Shown piece by piece: positions 15,795 through 24,425 of a DNA stretch of 43,810 bases. The translations under genes were made by a program, and so were the position numbers. A model generated the notes under the pieces. It ran no database searches, was not told the DNA's origin, and was given only the letters and a program-made list of their open reading frames with translations. Source of the DNA: Candidatus Roizmanbacteria bacterium RIFCSPLOWO2_01_FULL_35_13 (lineage in GTDB: Bacteria; Patescibacteriota; Microgenomatia; UBA1406; GWC2-37-13). Numbering within the stretch: position 1 is the first letter of the stretch; each line of letters starts with the position of its first letter. The stretch lies in assembly GCA_001789635.1 (NCBI GenBank), contig MGAF01000032.1:1-43810 (forward strand), written 5' to 3'.

Positions 15795-15861
15795 ATAAGT
15801 TTGTTATTAAATTATTCATTCTATCAAACAGTTTAAAAAATATTTAATATAAATATAAATA

Positions 15862-16596
15862 ATGTTTTTACTCCCGGACTCTTACATTGAAATAAAAAAA
15901 ACAGGCAAAAAAGGTAGAGGAGTATTTGCTAAAAAAGATGTACGGGCTGGCACAATAATCGGTGATTTTCTCGGAAAAATTGTCAATGATGAAGAGGCGG
16001 ACAAACTAGAAAAAAAGTATGGATTATATGCTACGTATTTTGATGAGTATCGTTCTATTTTTCCCAATCTGAAGCAAAACGGCGTTCACCTGATAAACCA
16101 CTCATGCATGCCTAATTGTGACGTATATCCTTATGAGGCACATTTATTATTTTTTGCGGCGAGGTATATTTTTGCCGGGGAAGAATTAACTATATCCTAT
16201 GGAATTGAAGGACCTTCCACCGCAAAAGATACAAATTATCCTTGTTTCTGCGATTCATTATTATGTAATGGAACAATGTTTATTGCCAAAAAAAATAGGG
16301 AAGAGATAGAAGCATTTTTTGAAAAAAAGCTAAATATCTTTGCAAAAATTATAAAAACAAATACAGTATTAAAAAAATTATCCGCATACCCTGAACACAT
16401 TCAGGACTTTGATTTTATTAATCTGTATGCAAACTTGGATAAAAAACCTTATGTTTTAAAGAGTCATAAATTACCAAATTTAGAAGAAAACAGGAAAATA
16501 ATGAGGCAAACAGGTAGGATAATTTACTTTTATAAACTGCAAATAAAAATAATTGCCGTAAATAAACTTGTCGTTATATCACAGTTAACTAGTTGA
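15862..16596 (+). CDS. SET-domain protein (putative lysine methyltransferase)
   Basis: 244 aa. SET signatures are in order: GRGVFAKKDVRAGTIIG (about 18-34), the cofactor/active-site NHSCMPN (about 79-85), GEELTISYG (about 106-114), and a post-SET-like CFCDSLLCNG (about 128-137) with three cysteines for zinc. The enzyme would transfer methyl from SAM to a lysine side chain. The C-terminal about 100 residues are lysine-rich and unassigned. The gene is inserted between ATP-grasp genes and converges with the second, 10 nt from its end. SET proteins are unusual in small bacterial genomes; the target may be the product of the adjacent ligases. Confidence 0.85.
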   Translation: MFLLPDSYIEIKKTGKKGRGVFAKKDVRAGTIIGDFLGKIVNDEEADKLEKKYGLYATYFDEYRSIFPNLKQNGVHLINHSCMPNCDVYPYEAHLLFFAARYIFAGEELTISYGIEGPSTAKDTNYPCFCDSLLCNGTMFIAKKNREEIEAFFEKKLNIFAKIIKTNTVLKKLSAYPEHIQDFDFINLYANLDKKPYVLKSHKLPNLEENRKIMRQTGRIIYFYKLQIKIIAVNKLVVISQLTS

Positions 16597-16605
16597 AAGT
16601 CCAAC

Positions 16606-17604
16606 CTATATTTTGTATTCATATTGCCGCATTGTATTGGCGATTAATCTTTTTAAGATTTCCAAAAAACTTACTCCGTACAGTTTAAGCACTAGAGATA
16701 TGTCAGCCTGTAACTCAGTCGGTCCGAAATAAGGATTGGAATTACTGTCGATAAAATAATACCTTCCTGAACCGTCCAACCTAACATCAAATTTACCATA
16801 GTCTTCCATTCTGGTCACGTCAAAAGCTTTCTTAACATATTCAGTCAGCACCGAATCGTTAAATTTTTCATAGTGTGATTTTTTGTATTTTTTATCACGC
16901 CACTGAATGTCATAAGACGCTATTACGTATTTGTCCTCAGTATGAAAAATTCTTTCGGCTAAATAAACTTTTTTATGCATGCTTTCAACGATCAGAGCGG
17001 TTATTTCGCGACCCACTATAAATTCTTCCACTAAAACAGATTGATTATAAGTTTTAATTAAAAATTTAAGTCTGTCTCTCAGGTGTTTTTCGTTTTCTGA
17101 AATAGCGTCTTTAGTTATCTCTACCGATCCATGAATTTCATTAAGTTTTGAAATAAGGGGAAATCTTAAAGTCGGATCGAGTCTTTCTGAATACTGATTA
17201 ATTAACTGGTAATGAGGAACCGGTATTCCGTGCTGCTGCAGCAATTTTTTAACCAGAAATTTATTGTATGAGAGTGACTCGCCTAAAATTCCGGTTCCGG
17301 TATAGGGTATTTCTAAAAGCTCCATCACTCCCGGTATCGAAGCTGCCAAATATTCCTCACCTTTGATTGATCCAACAAGATTTAAAACCATGTCCGGTTT
17401 ATCTTTCTTGAGTTTTTGCGGTAGGACAGAATTAGCAGGATATAATTTAGGAAATATGCCCAAATTGATAAAATATTTTGCAATTACTTTTGCATCTTTA
17501 ACAGCATCTTTCTCTGTAAGATACTGTTCCTCCGTTGGAAAATATTTTCTTTTGATATCACTGTGAACGATAGCCACTTTTTTCGGCTTTTTCATTTTTT
17601 TCAT
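16606..17604 (-). CDS. ATP-grasp ligase, Ddl-like (second of three)
   Basis: 332 aa. LNLVGSIKGEEYLAASIPGVMELLEIPYTG gives the Ddl-like N-terminal layout; KFLVKKLLQQHGIPVPHY begins the ATP-grasp core, LVEEFIVGREITALIV is the central strand, and KFDVRLDGSGRYYFIDSNSNPYFGPTE holds the Mg ligands, with DSNSNP in place of EVNTLP. The glycine-rich loop is atypical (LISKLNEIHGSVEI). It is clearly different from the gene at 14769 and should have its own substrate. It lies 14 nt after the PGM1-like gene and is probably cotranscribed with it. Confidence 0.7.
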   Translation of the reverse strand: MKKMKKPKKVAIVHSDIKRKYFPTEEQYLTEKDAVKDAKVIAKYFINLGIFPKLYPANSVLPQKLKKDKPDMVLNLVGSIKGEEYLAASIPGVMELLEIPYTGTGILGESLSYNKFLVKKLLQQHGIPVPHYQLINQYSERLDPTLRFPLISKLNEIHGSVEITKDAISENEKHLRDRLKFLIKTYNQSVLVEEFIVGREITALIVESMHKKVYLAERIFHTEDKYVIASYDIQWRDKKYKKSHYEKFNDSVLTEYVKKAFDVTRMEDYGKFDVRLDGSGRYYFIDSNSNPYFGPTELQADISLVLKLYGVSFLEILKRLIANTMRQYEYKI

Positions 17605-17618
17605 TTTAAATTATGATA

Positions 17619-19058
17619 TTAGTCAATAGAATTTAAAATTTCAAGCAGATCGGATTGAATTTTATAAGCTCTTTTTTTACTGTTTCCGTAAATTGTATAT
17701 AATAAAGAGTTGGCAGATAAATAGCCTGAGCCTGATAAAATTACTCCTTCTTTCCTGGATTTGTCAAAAAGCACCGGCTGCACTTTTTTAAGGATTGAGT
17801 CAAATTCTATGGGTTTCTGAGTTTTTAATGTGTAGTTATCGCGATTTATAACATATGCGTCGGAGAAAAAATCTTTCCCATATAGCTCCCTTGTCAATTT
17901 GTATACATCTGTCCCTCCGGTATTTCTGGTATTTGACTCACAAACATACATCTTGCTGTTGCCTGACGAAATCATGTCAATATCAAAGTGTCCCCTGTAG
18001 CCTGCATCCTCATATTGTTCAGCTATATAATAACCCGTATCTATAATCCTGGCCGCAGTTCTTTCGTTGAGAATTTCTTCATTCATATCCAGCCCGTAAT
18101 ATTTTCCCTCACCGGTTACCATCATCAGACAGTAATATAGCATCTCAATCTTACCGCTTTTGTGGATTTTGAATTCAATATTTGGAAAAGATGAGATATT
18201 ATTAAAATTAACATTGATTAATTGTTCTATAATTATCGGAAACCTGTCCCAGTAACCGTCTTCCGATAATAACTCATATATTCTTTTTTCACACGACTTG
18301 TAATCCCGCGGTAATTCACCATCCCTAAAAATTAGTACGCCGTGACCGCCGCTTCCCTTATTAGTTTTTAGCACAACCCCTTTTTCGTTGATATATCTGT
18401 TGGCCGCGATTTTAGCGGCATCCAACTTGCCGACACAGATTACACCGTCAGGCATTATAAAATCAGGTTCTACGGCCCGTGATTGCTGGGCGAGTTGCCT
18501 GATACCGCTCTTACTCCCGAAAAAATTTACGGTCCAGGCATTTTCGATTTCAGGCGCTTCCGGAGTAGAAACATTAATTCTCAACTGCAGCAATCTTTCT
18601 TTGAGCTCATAAAATTCAGGCGATGTTGCATAACTTATTAAAGTAACTTTTTTATATTTTTTGGCTTTTTTTATGAAATCGTTAAAAAGAAATTTATCCG
18701 TATACAGATCTTTACAAACTAAGCCTGTTTTACGCGTCGGAACGAGTATGTCTACCTTTTTAGTATTGCAGACACTCTGAAAATATTTTTTAAAGGAATT
18801 ACTTATTTTTATAGGGGATATGTAAATAAATTCCTGATTGGAAGCATTGGCAAAAAGATAACACTCTGAAGCATTATTTAATTCGTTTATGGCTTCATAT
18901 CTTTTTTCCAGCGGTTGGATGGCTGAAACAAAAGACCACTCATCTTCAACCACATTAAAAATATAGATAACCAGTTCGTTTCTATTTACCCGTTTTAATT
19001 TAGAATATTTTTTTTTACTTTTTATTTTTTTTCCTTTTAATATCTTTCTTTTTTTCAT
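17619..19058 (-). CDS. ATP-grasp peptide ligase, PGM1-like (third of three)
   Basis: 479 aa. A very basic N-terminus (MKKRKILKGKKIKSKKKYSK) precedes a pre-ATP-grasp-like Rossmann region (about 27-175). The ATP-grasp part shows VVLKTNKGSGGHGVLIF (228-244), the nucleotide loop, and CESNTRNTGGTDVYKLTRELYG (373-394). The NxRxTGGT motif is characteristic of ligases related to the pheganomycin enzyme PGM1, which join a non-ribosomal amino acid to a ribosomal peptide. It is the first gene of a minus-strand pair with 16606-17604. Substrate unknown; no precursor peptide is evident nearby. Confidence 0.65.
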   Translation of the reverse strand: MKKRKILKGKKIKSKKKYSKLKRVNRNELVIYIFNVVEDEWSFVSAIQPLEKRYEAINELNNASECYLFANASNQEFIYISPIKISNSFKKYFQSVCNTKKVDILVPTRKTGLVCKDLYTDKFLFNDFIKKAKKYKKVTLISYATSPEFYELKERLLQLRINVSTPEAPEIENAWTVNFFGSKSGIRQLAQQSRAVEPDFIMPDGVICVGKLDAAKIAANRYINEKGVVLKTNKGSGGHGVLIFRDGELPRDYKSCEKRIYELLSEDGYWDRFPIIIEQLINVNFNNISSFPNIEFKIHKSGKIEMLYYCLMMVTGEGKYYGLDMNEEILNERTAARIIDTGYYIAEQYEDAGYRGHFDIDMISSGNSKMYVCESNTRNTGGTDVYKLTRELYGKDFFSDAYVINRDNYTLKTQKPIEFDSILKKVQPVLFDKSRKEGVILSGSGYLSANSLLYTIYGNSKKRAYKIQSDLLEILNSID

Positions 19059-19113
19059 TTTTTAATAAACACATACATTATTGATTATTTTTTCAGAATG
19101 TCAATACTTTTTT

Positions 19114-19122
19114 TGTTACAAT
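19114..19122 (+). promoter_or_regulatory. Extended -10 (TGT-TACAAT), predicted leaderless start
   Basis: TGTTACAAT ends 6 nt before the ATG at 19129. This decides the start of the Clp-like gene over the TTG at 19081. Confidence 0.6.
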
Positions 19123-19128
19123 GAAAAT

Positions 19129-21354
19129 ATGCAGAAGGATTTTATTTCTTTTAGTAAAGAGAAGTTTTCGAATTTCTATCAGGCCGTTATTAATCTGCTG
19201 ATGTTCTTTCCCTATTTTTTCTCTGTTCCGACTCTGGTAAAAACCTTATTTTATCCCTGGAAAAATTTAGTTACAAAAGATAATACGGTAGGCTTTTCTC
19301 TAAGCTCCTGGATGTCAACAGCAGGCTTTAATTTAATCTCAATGGGAATGGGTTTTATTATGCGCTCAACAATAATTTTGTTTTATTTTATTTTTCAGGC
19401 AATCCTTCTGATACTTCTGCCTTTTATTTTTTTACTCTATATGCTCGTAATACCGCTTTTATACTTTGAAGGTCTGACGCAAAAAACCGAGGATGAAAAA
19501 AAAGAAATTGCCAGACTCAAATTTATAGGAGCCAGATTACTAAACCAGGAAAATTACAAAACAGTTGCCGGTTGGTTTGAAGATTATTATCAGAAGCATC
19601 TGCACAAGACCCGCTGGTGGAAGCGTTCCAACCTCTTTGCTATTCCACCTCTTGCCCGCGATTGGGCTGTCGGATTTACTCCGACCCTTGACCAATACGG
19701 TCAGGATTTTACCTCTTCAGCCTATCAGGATAAAACACTTAATATAGTTGACCGTGAAAACGAAATAGACGAAATAGAGCGTACCCTATCAAAAAGCCAG
19801 GAAGCTAATGTTGTCATAGTAGGCGAAGAGGGTGTAGGAAAACACACTGTTGTAGTTGCTCTGGCAAAAAAAATGTACGAAGGCAAAACCAAAAGTCTGC
19901 TTATGTACAAAAGAATCATTCTACTCAATATGGAAAAAATATTGAATCAGGAAACCGACTCACAGAAGAGGGAGAATTTTTTCGAAGAATTATTAAGTGA
20001 AGCTGCTGCGGCAAAAAATATTATCATTTTTATTGACAGTGTTGATAAGTATATTTCTTCGGAACGATCAAAAGTCGATCTGACGACTTCGCTGGAAAAA
20101 TTTGCCAAAAGCAATCAGCTGCAGATAATAGGCGTAACCACTCCTTTCTTTTATCAAAAATTTTTTTTGCCTAACGAAAGACTTTCTCATTTATTTTCGA
20201 AGATCGAGGTAAAAGAAGTTTCCGCTAAAGACGCGGAAAAAATTTTGCTGCAGCTTGCATATTCGCTCGAAGAGCGATACAACGTCATACTACCTTACGA
20301 AACTCTAAAGAGCGCCATCGAGAAGAGTGATTTTTATATCACAGCCATACCTTTTCCGGAAAAAGCTATTGATCTTTTAGATTCGGCCTGTGTTTTGGCT
20401 AACCAATCAGGGTTTAATTCAGTATCACACGATCTAATTGATAAAGTCTTAGCGGAAAAAACTCACGTTCCAACCACACTAACCGAAAATACTAAGGAAA
20501 AACTTGTGAATCTCGAGCAGCTGCTTTTTGAAAAAATAGTTAATCAGCAAAAAGCAGTATTAAAAGTTTCTTCTGCTTTACGCCGCTCATTTCTTTTGCT
20601 TGGAAAGCGAAAAAAACCACTGGCTAGTTTTCTCTTTTTAGGACCGACAGGAGTCGGCAAGACCGAAACAGCCAAAGCAATTGCCAAAATATTTTTTGGA
20701 GGAGACAACTACCTCTCCCGGTTTGATATGTCAAATTATCAATCCACTTCAGACATTCCAAAACTGATCGGTTCTCTTGACACCGGCAATCCGGGATTAC
20801 TAGCCAAAGCGGTTCGCGAAAGTCCCTATGGAGTTTTACTTTTAGACGAGATAGAAAAGGCTAATAAAGATCTGCTTAATATTTTTTTGAGCGTACTTGA
20901 CGAAGGCTATTTTGCCGACGGATTTGGCAAACGGGTCGATTGTAAAAATCTGGTAATAGTCGCAACCAGCAATGCCGGATCGGATTTATTTTTTGCTCAA
21001 ATGAGTCCAATTAAACCAATTAGTCTTATCGACCATCTAATCGAAAAGCAAATCTTTGCTCCGGAATTTCTTAACCGTTTTGACGCGGTCGTTGCCTATA
21101 ACCGGCTTGATCCCGAATCTGCCAAACAAATAGCCAAAAAAATGCTGCAAAAAATCTCTGAAGATATCTACAACCTTCATAAAGTCAAAATAAATGTGTC
21201 TGATACTTTTTTGAGTGATCTTATTACAAAGGGCTATGATGAAAAATTTGGCGCCCGCAATCTTGAACGCTTGCTAAGAGACGAGGTTGAAGATAAAATA
21301 GCAAGAATCGTACTGAAAGAAAAAGTAGAAGAAGAAAAAACTGTAAATCTCTAA
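19129..21354 (+). CDS. Membrane-anchored Clp-type double AAA+ ATPase
   Basis: 741 aa from MQKDFISF. The first 120 residues contain hydrophobic segments (about 19-45 and 80-114) that anchor it to the membrane instead of a normal Clp N-domain. D1 has Walker A GEEGVGKHT (232-240) but its Walker B ends IFIDSVD, without the catalytic DE pair, so D1 may bind but not split ATP well. D2 has Walker A GPTGVGKT (505-512), Walker B LLLDEIE and sensor TSNAG. The C-terminus GYDEKFGARNLERLLRDEV matches ClpA/B/C. I see no clear ClpP-binding IGF/VGF loop. Such membrane Clp proteins are typical of CPR genomes. It begins a plus-strand run, 1 nt before tmk. Confidence 0.85.
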   Translation: MQKDFISFSKEKFSNFYQAVINLLMFFPYFFSVPTLVKTLFYPWKNLVTKDNTVGFSLSSWMSTAGFNLISMGMGFIMRSTIILFYFIFQAILLILLPFIFLLYMLVIPLLYFEGLTQKTEDEKKEIARLKFIGARLLNQENYKTVAGWFEDYYQKHLHKTRWWKRSNLFAIPPLARDWAVGFTPTLDQYGQDFTSSAYQDKTLNIVDRENEIDEIERTLSKSQEANVVIVGEEGVGKHTVVVALAKKMYEGKTKSLLMYKRIILLNMEKILNQETDSQKRENFFEELLSEAAAAKNIIIFIDSVDKYISSERSKVDLTTSLEKFAKSNQLQIIGVTTPFFYQKFFLPNERLSHLFSKIEVKEVSAKDAEKILLQLAYSLEERYNVILPYETLKSAIEKSDFYITAIPFPEKAIDLLDSACVLANQSGFNSVSHDLIDKVLAEKTHVPTTLTENTKEKLVNLEQLLFEKIVNQQKAVLKVSSALRRSFLLLGKRKKPLASFLFLGPTGVGKTETAKAIAKIFFGGDNYLSRFDMSNYQSTSDIPKLIGSLDTGNPGLLAKAVRESPYGVLLLDEIEKANKDLLNIFLSVLDEGYFADGFGKRVDCKNLVIVATSNAGSDLFFAQMSPIKPISLIDHLIEKQIFAPEFLNRFDAVVAYNRLDPESAKQIAKKMLQKISEDIYNLHKVKINVSDTFLSDLITKGYDEKFGARNLERLLRDEVEDKIARIVLKEKVEEEKTVNL

Positions 21355-21355
21355 A

Positions 21356-22045
21356 ATGAATAATAAAAAAGGCAAATTAATTGTCATAGATGGAGGAGAC
21401 GGGTCTGGAAAAACTATTCAGGCAAAATTGTTGCTGGGTAATTTTAAGACAAACAACCTTCCTGTCAAATATTTCGATTTTCCGCAGTACGAAAGTTTTT
21501 ATGGAAAAACTGTTGCCAAGTTTTTAAGGGGGGAATTCGGCAATATAGACCAGGTGTCTCCCTATTTAGCTTCACTAGCGTATGCGCTCGACCGCTCGAC
21601 AGTCAAAAAGGAAATGAAAGACTTCCTAACAAAAGGCGGTTATATCATCGCCAATCGCTATGCCACTTCCAATATGGTATATCAGGCAGCCAAATTTGAA
21701 AATGATAAAGAAAGGGAAGAATTTATCAGATGGGTCTACCAACTTGAGTATGAAGTTCAGCGAATTCCTAAAGAAAATATAGTGATCTATTTACAAGTGC
21801 CGTGGCAGACTGGAATTAAACTTACTAAAAATAAATTAGTTAGAAAATATCTTTTAGGAAATAAAAAAGATATTCATGAGGAAAATGACATATATAGGCA
21901 AAAGGTTGAGAAAATGTATCTTTCTCTTGCAAAGAGATACAAACACTGGGTAAAGATCGACTGCGAAGCAGATAAAAAACTTCTCTCGCCCGAAAAGATT
22001 CACAAAAAAGTTCTGACTATCCTGAAAGAAAAATCAGTCATTTGA
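21356..22045 (+). CDS. tmk: Thymidylate kinase
   Basis: 229 aa. P-loop GGDGSGKT (13-20), the DR-type segment YALDRSTVK, and ANRYATSNMVYQ, the thymidylate kinase substrate motif. It phosphorylates dTMP to dTDP for DNA synthesis. Its ATG follows the clp-like stop by 1 nt, so it is translationally linked. The lid region is lysine-rich (about 160-190) and longer than in E. coli Tmk. Confidence 0.92.
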   Translation: MNNKKGKLIVIDGGDGSGKTIQAKLLLGNFKTNNLPVKYFDFPQYESFYGKTVAKFLRGEFGNIDQVSPYLASLAYALDRSTVKKEMKDFLTKGGYIIANRYATSNMVYQAAKFENDKEREEFIRWVYQLEYEVQRIPKENIVIYLQVPWQTGIKLTKNKLVRKYLLGNKKDIHEENDIYRQKVEKMYLSLAKRYKHWVKIDCEADKKLLSPEKIHKKVLTILKEKSVI

Positions 22046-22071
22046 CAAATGTATAATGGTTGTTCTATAAT
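22042..22071 (+). promoter_or_regulatory. Consensus promoter before the Ig-like gene
   Basis: TTGACA (22042-22047) and TATAAT (22066-22071) with 18 nt between, overlapping the tmk stop. A leader of about 55 nt follows, with a hairpin ATCCC/GGGAT (about 22098-22120) enclosing GCTT/AAGC. Confidence 0.75.
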
Positions 22072-22134
22072 TGAGCTAGTTCATTAATTTAGCTCATCCC
22101 GAAGCTTTAAGCGAGGGATCTGTTAAATTTATAT

Positions 22135-22551
22135 ATGGATAAGAAACTTCTTGCGCTCATAATGCTCTTTTTCATATCTTTTGTTTTTTTTGTCGGACTT
22201 ACTATTTTTAATAATCCTTTACGCTATTTAACCAGTGCAAAAGAAGATTTTACTCCCTCTCCGGTCCGTTCAAAAATTATTGCCTGGCCTCTCTCATCAC
22301 TTAAAGCAAACGGCGTAGCTCAATCCGAAATTAATGTTTTTGTCGTAAGCGAATCAGACAAACCAATTCCTAATAAACAAGTAACACTCACCAGCACACT
22401 TGGTAATCTAAGAGAAACGACTGTGATAACTGATAATAACGGTAAAGCAACTTTGCACATAACTTCTTCCAACCCGGGAGTTGCTCAAATTGAAGCAATG
22501 GTTGAACCGGGTATCAAATTAAATCACAAAATCACAATTCAGTTTGAATAA
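22135..22551 (+). CDS. Single-pass membrane protein with one bacterial Ig-like domain
   Basis: 138 aa. Residues 4-26 are a strongly hydrophobic anchor; residues about 45-138 form an invasin/Big_1-like Ig domain, seen from SSLKANGVAQSEINVFV, NKQVTLTSTLGNL and TDNNGKATLHITSSNPG. It would sit outside the cytoplasmic membrane, as a surface protein or a fragment of an adhesion or cell-wall system. It has its own consensus promoter and lies 9 nt before galU. Confidence 0.75.
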   Translation: MDKKLLALIMLFFISFVFFVGLTIFNNPLRYLTSAKEDFTPSPVRSKIIAWPLSSLKANGVAQSEINVFVVSESDKPIPNKQVTLTSTLGNLRETTVITDNNGKATLHITSSNPGVAQIEAMVEPGIKLNHKITIQFE

Positions 22552-22560
22552 ATCCCCTCT

Positions 22561-23436
22561 ATGAAGAGAATTTCAAAAGTAATAATACCCGCGGCGGGTT
22601 TTGGCACACGCTTTCTTCCCCAAACCAAAGCCATGCCTAAGGAAATGCTCCCAATCGTAGATAAACCTGTAATCCAATACGTTGTCGAAGAGGCAGTAGC
22701 TTCAGGTATCGAGGATGTAATAATAGTCACAGGCTACAGTAAAAGAGCTATAGAAGATCACTTTGACACACCTAATGCGGAATTGGTAAAAAATCTGGAG
22801 CAGGGAAATAAAATAGCAATGCTTAAACAAATCAGACACATAGCCGAACTTGCAAATTTTATTTATATACGACAAAAAGGCCCTTATGGCAATGCCACAC
22901 CTATTAAATCAGCTAAACATCTATTAGTTGATGAACCTTTTCTGGTACTTTGGGGAGATGATTTTGTCTGGTCAACACCACCCAGAGCACAACAGATGAT
23001 TGATGCTTATAATAAATACGAAGCAACTATTCTTTGCGGTATAAAAACAGAAAAAGAAGAGGATAGCGAAAGGTATGCATACGTGCAAGGTGTAGAAATA
23101 GACGCCGGAGTATGGAAAGTTGAAAAGTTAATTGAAAAACCCGGTAGAAACAAAGCCCCATCTAATTTGGCAATAGTATCGGGATATCTATTAACACCGG
23201 ATATTTTCCCCATTTTGGAATCACAAAAACCGGGAAAAGGAGGAGAATATTATCTGCCCGAAGCAATCGATATCTTGGCAAAAAATCATCCTGTATATGC
23301 CATCGAGATAAAGAATGGCAAATATTATGACACAGGAAATAAATTCGAATATATGAAAACAGTAGTTGAGAGGGCGCTTGAGCACCCTGATATTAATGGT
23401 GAGTTTAGAAAATTCCTCAAAAATCTACCTCTGTAA
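22561..23436 (+). CDS. galU: UTP-glucose-1-phosphate uridylyltransferase
   Basis: 291 aa. The nucleotidyltransferase signature AAGFGTRFLPQTKAMPKEMLP is at the N-terminus, followed by PVIQYVVEEAVASGIEDVIIV, LWGDDFVW and the sugar-binding KPGKGGEYYLPEAI. It makes UDP-glucose for glycans. It is followed by a 181-bp MITE, so it is likely the last gene of this transcript. Confidence 0.93.
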   Translation: MKRISKVIIPAAGFGTRFLPQTKAMPKEMLPIVDKPVIQYVVEEAVASGIEDVIIVTGYSKRAIEDHFDTPNAELVKNLEQGNKIAMLKQIRHIAELANFIYIRQKGPYGNATPIKSAKHLLVDEPFLVLWGDDFVWSTPPRAQQMIDAYNKYEATILCGIKTEKEEDSERYAYVQGVEIDAGVWKVEKLIEKPGRNKAPSNLAIVSGYLLTPDIFPILESQKPGKGGEYYLPEAIDILAKNHPVYAIEIKNGKYYDTGNKFEYMKTVVERALEHPDINGEFRKFLKNLPL

Positions 23437-23617
23437 GTAACTATTCACAGTTCTTGACAAAGATTATAATCAATTGTCATTGCGAGCGGTGAGTTTTGGA
23501 GCGAAGCAATCTCATTAATGGGATTGCTTCGGAACGTCTGACGTTCCTTCGTCGTCGTTCCTCCTCCTCGCAATGACATAGTCCGGTATAGTTTTGTCAA
23601 GAAGCGTGAACTCTTAC
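23437..23617. mobile_element. IS66-like MITE, copy 1 (181 bp, 8-bp target duplication)
   Basis: Imperfect terminal inverted repeats begin GTAACTATTCAC on the left and end GTGAACTCTTAC on the right, with TTCTTGACAAA conserved about 15 nt inside each end. The 8 bp on both sides are identical, CTCTGTAA (23429-23436 and 23618-23625). Ends in GTAA and 8-bp duplications are typical of IS66-family transposition. The interior holds the common ATTGCGAG/CTCGCAAT palindrome and a GGAACG/CGTTCC stem, and no ORF. A second copy is at 37360-37540. Confidence 0.85.
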
Positions 23618-23651
23618 CTCTGTAATGATTCCTGGAAATCTTTCTTTTATA

Positions 23652-23660
23652 TGTTAAAAT
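23652..23660 (+). promoter_or_regulatory. Extended -10 (TGT-TAAAAT) of rpsB, predicted leaderless start
   Basis: TGTTAAAAT ends 6 nt before the rpsB ATG at 23667. It lies just outside the MITE and its duplication. Confidence 0.6.
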
Positions 23661-23666
23661 GAACAG

Positions 23667-24371
23667 ATGGTAAGTACAGATAAGCAAATAAAAGAATTGT
23701 TTGACGTTAAAGCGCACCTTGGTCATAAAGCCAGTCGTGTCCATCCGAAAGCCAAAAAATATATCTACACAGTACAGAACGGTGTTTCGATTATTGATCT
23801 GACAATAACGGTTAAATTTCTGGATGAGGCCTTACAATTTGTTGAAAAATTAGCCAAAGAAAATAAGGTCTTCCTGGTTGTTGTAACCAAAAAAATTGCC
23901 TCGGCTAAAATTCAGGAGCTCTGCGCCCAAAATTCTATTCCTGTTGTCAGTACGAAATGGCCGGCAGGACTACTCAGTAATTTCGAAACAATTACAAAAA
24001 ATATAAAGAAACTTATTCAAATGAAAAAAGACAAAGCCGACGGTTCCTGGCAAAAATTCGTCAAGCATGATCAGACAGAAATGGAAAAGGAAATCGTAAA
24101 ACTCGAAAGAGCTTATGGCGGTCTTATTCAACTCAACAAACTTCCGGATGCACTCTTTGTTATTGACGTCAAAAAAGAAAAAAATGCCGTAAATGAAGCC
24201 TTGAGAATGGCAATGCCGGTTATTGCAATTACCGACACTAATGTAGATCCTCATCTGGTTGATTACCCGATTCCGGCCAATGATGATTCATTATCTTCGG
24301 TAGAATATATTGTTAATAAAATCGTTGAAACTTATACAAAAAACAAAGTCAAAAATCCATCAAGTCCATAA
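23667..24371 (+). CDS. rpsB: 30S ribosomal protein uS2
   Basis: 234 aa. KAHLGHKASRVHPKAKKYIYTVQNGVSIIDL matches the S2 N-terminus, and KLPDALFVIDVKKEKNAVNEALRMAMPVIAITDTNVDPHLVDYPIPANDDS is the conserved C-terminal region. It heads the rpsB-tsf-frr-rseP run. Confidence 0.96.
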   Translation: MVSTDKQIKELFDVKAHLGHKASRVHPKAKKYIYTVQNGVSIIDLTITVKFLDEALQFVEKLAKENKVFLVVVTKKIASAKIQELCAQNSIPVVSTKWPAGLLSNFETITKNIKKLIQMKKDKADGSWQKFVKHDQTEMEKEIVKLERAYGGLIQLNKLPDALFVIDVKKEKNAVNEALRMAMPVIAITDTNVDPHLVDYPIPANDDSLSSVEYIVNKIVETYTKNKVKNPSSP

Positions 24372-24425
24372 AGTTTCTTTCTTTATAGACTTTACGGACT
24401 TTATAAACTTTAAAGACTTGTATTT
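24372..24425. repeat. Short-word tandem repeat between rpsB and tsf
   Basis: Four imperfect 9-mers: GACTTTACG, GACTTTATA, AACTTTAAA, GACTTGTAT. With AAGTCCATAAAG at the end of rpsB, the first part can fold into a hairpin. The word differs from those in other gaps of the window. Confidence 0.6.

Noticed and set aside
19081-19128. TTG start of the Clp-like gene at 19081
   Set aside because: An extended -10 lies inside this stretch, ending 6 nt before the ATG at 19129, and the added residues have no family support.
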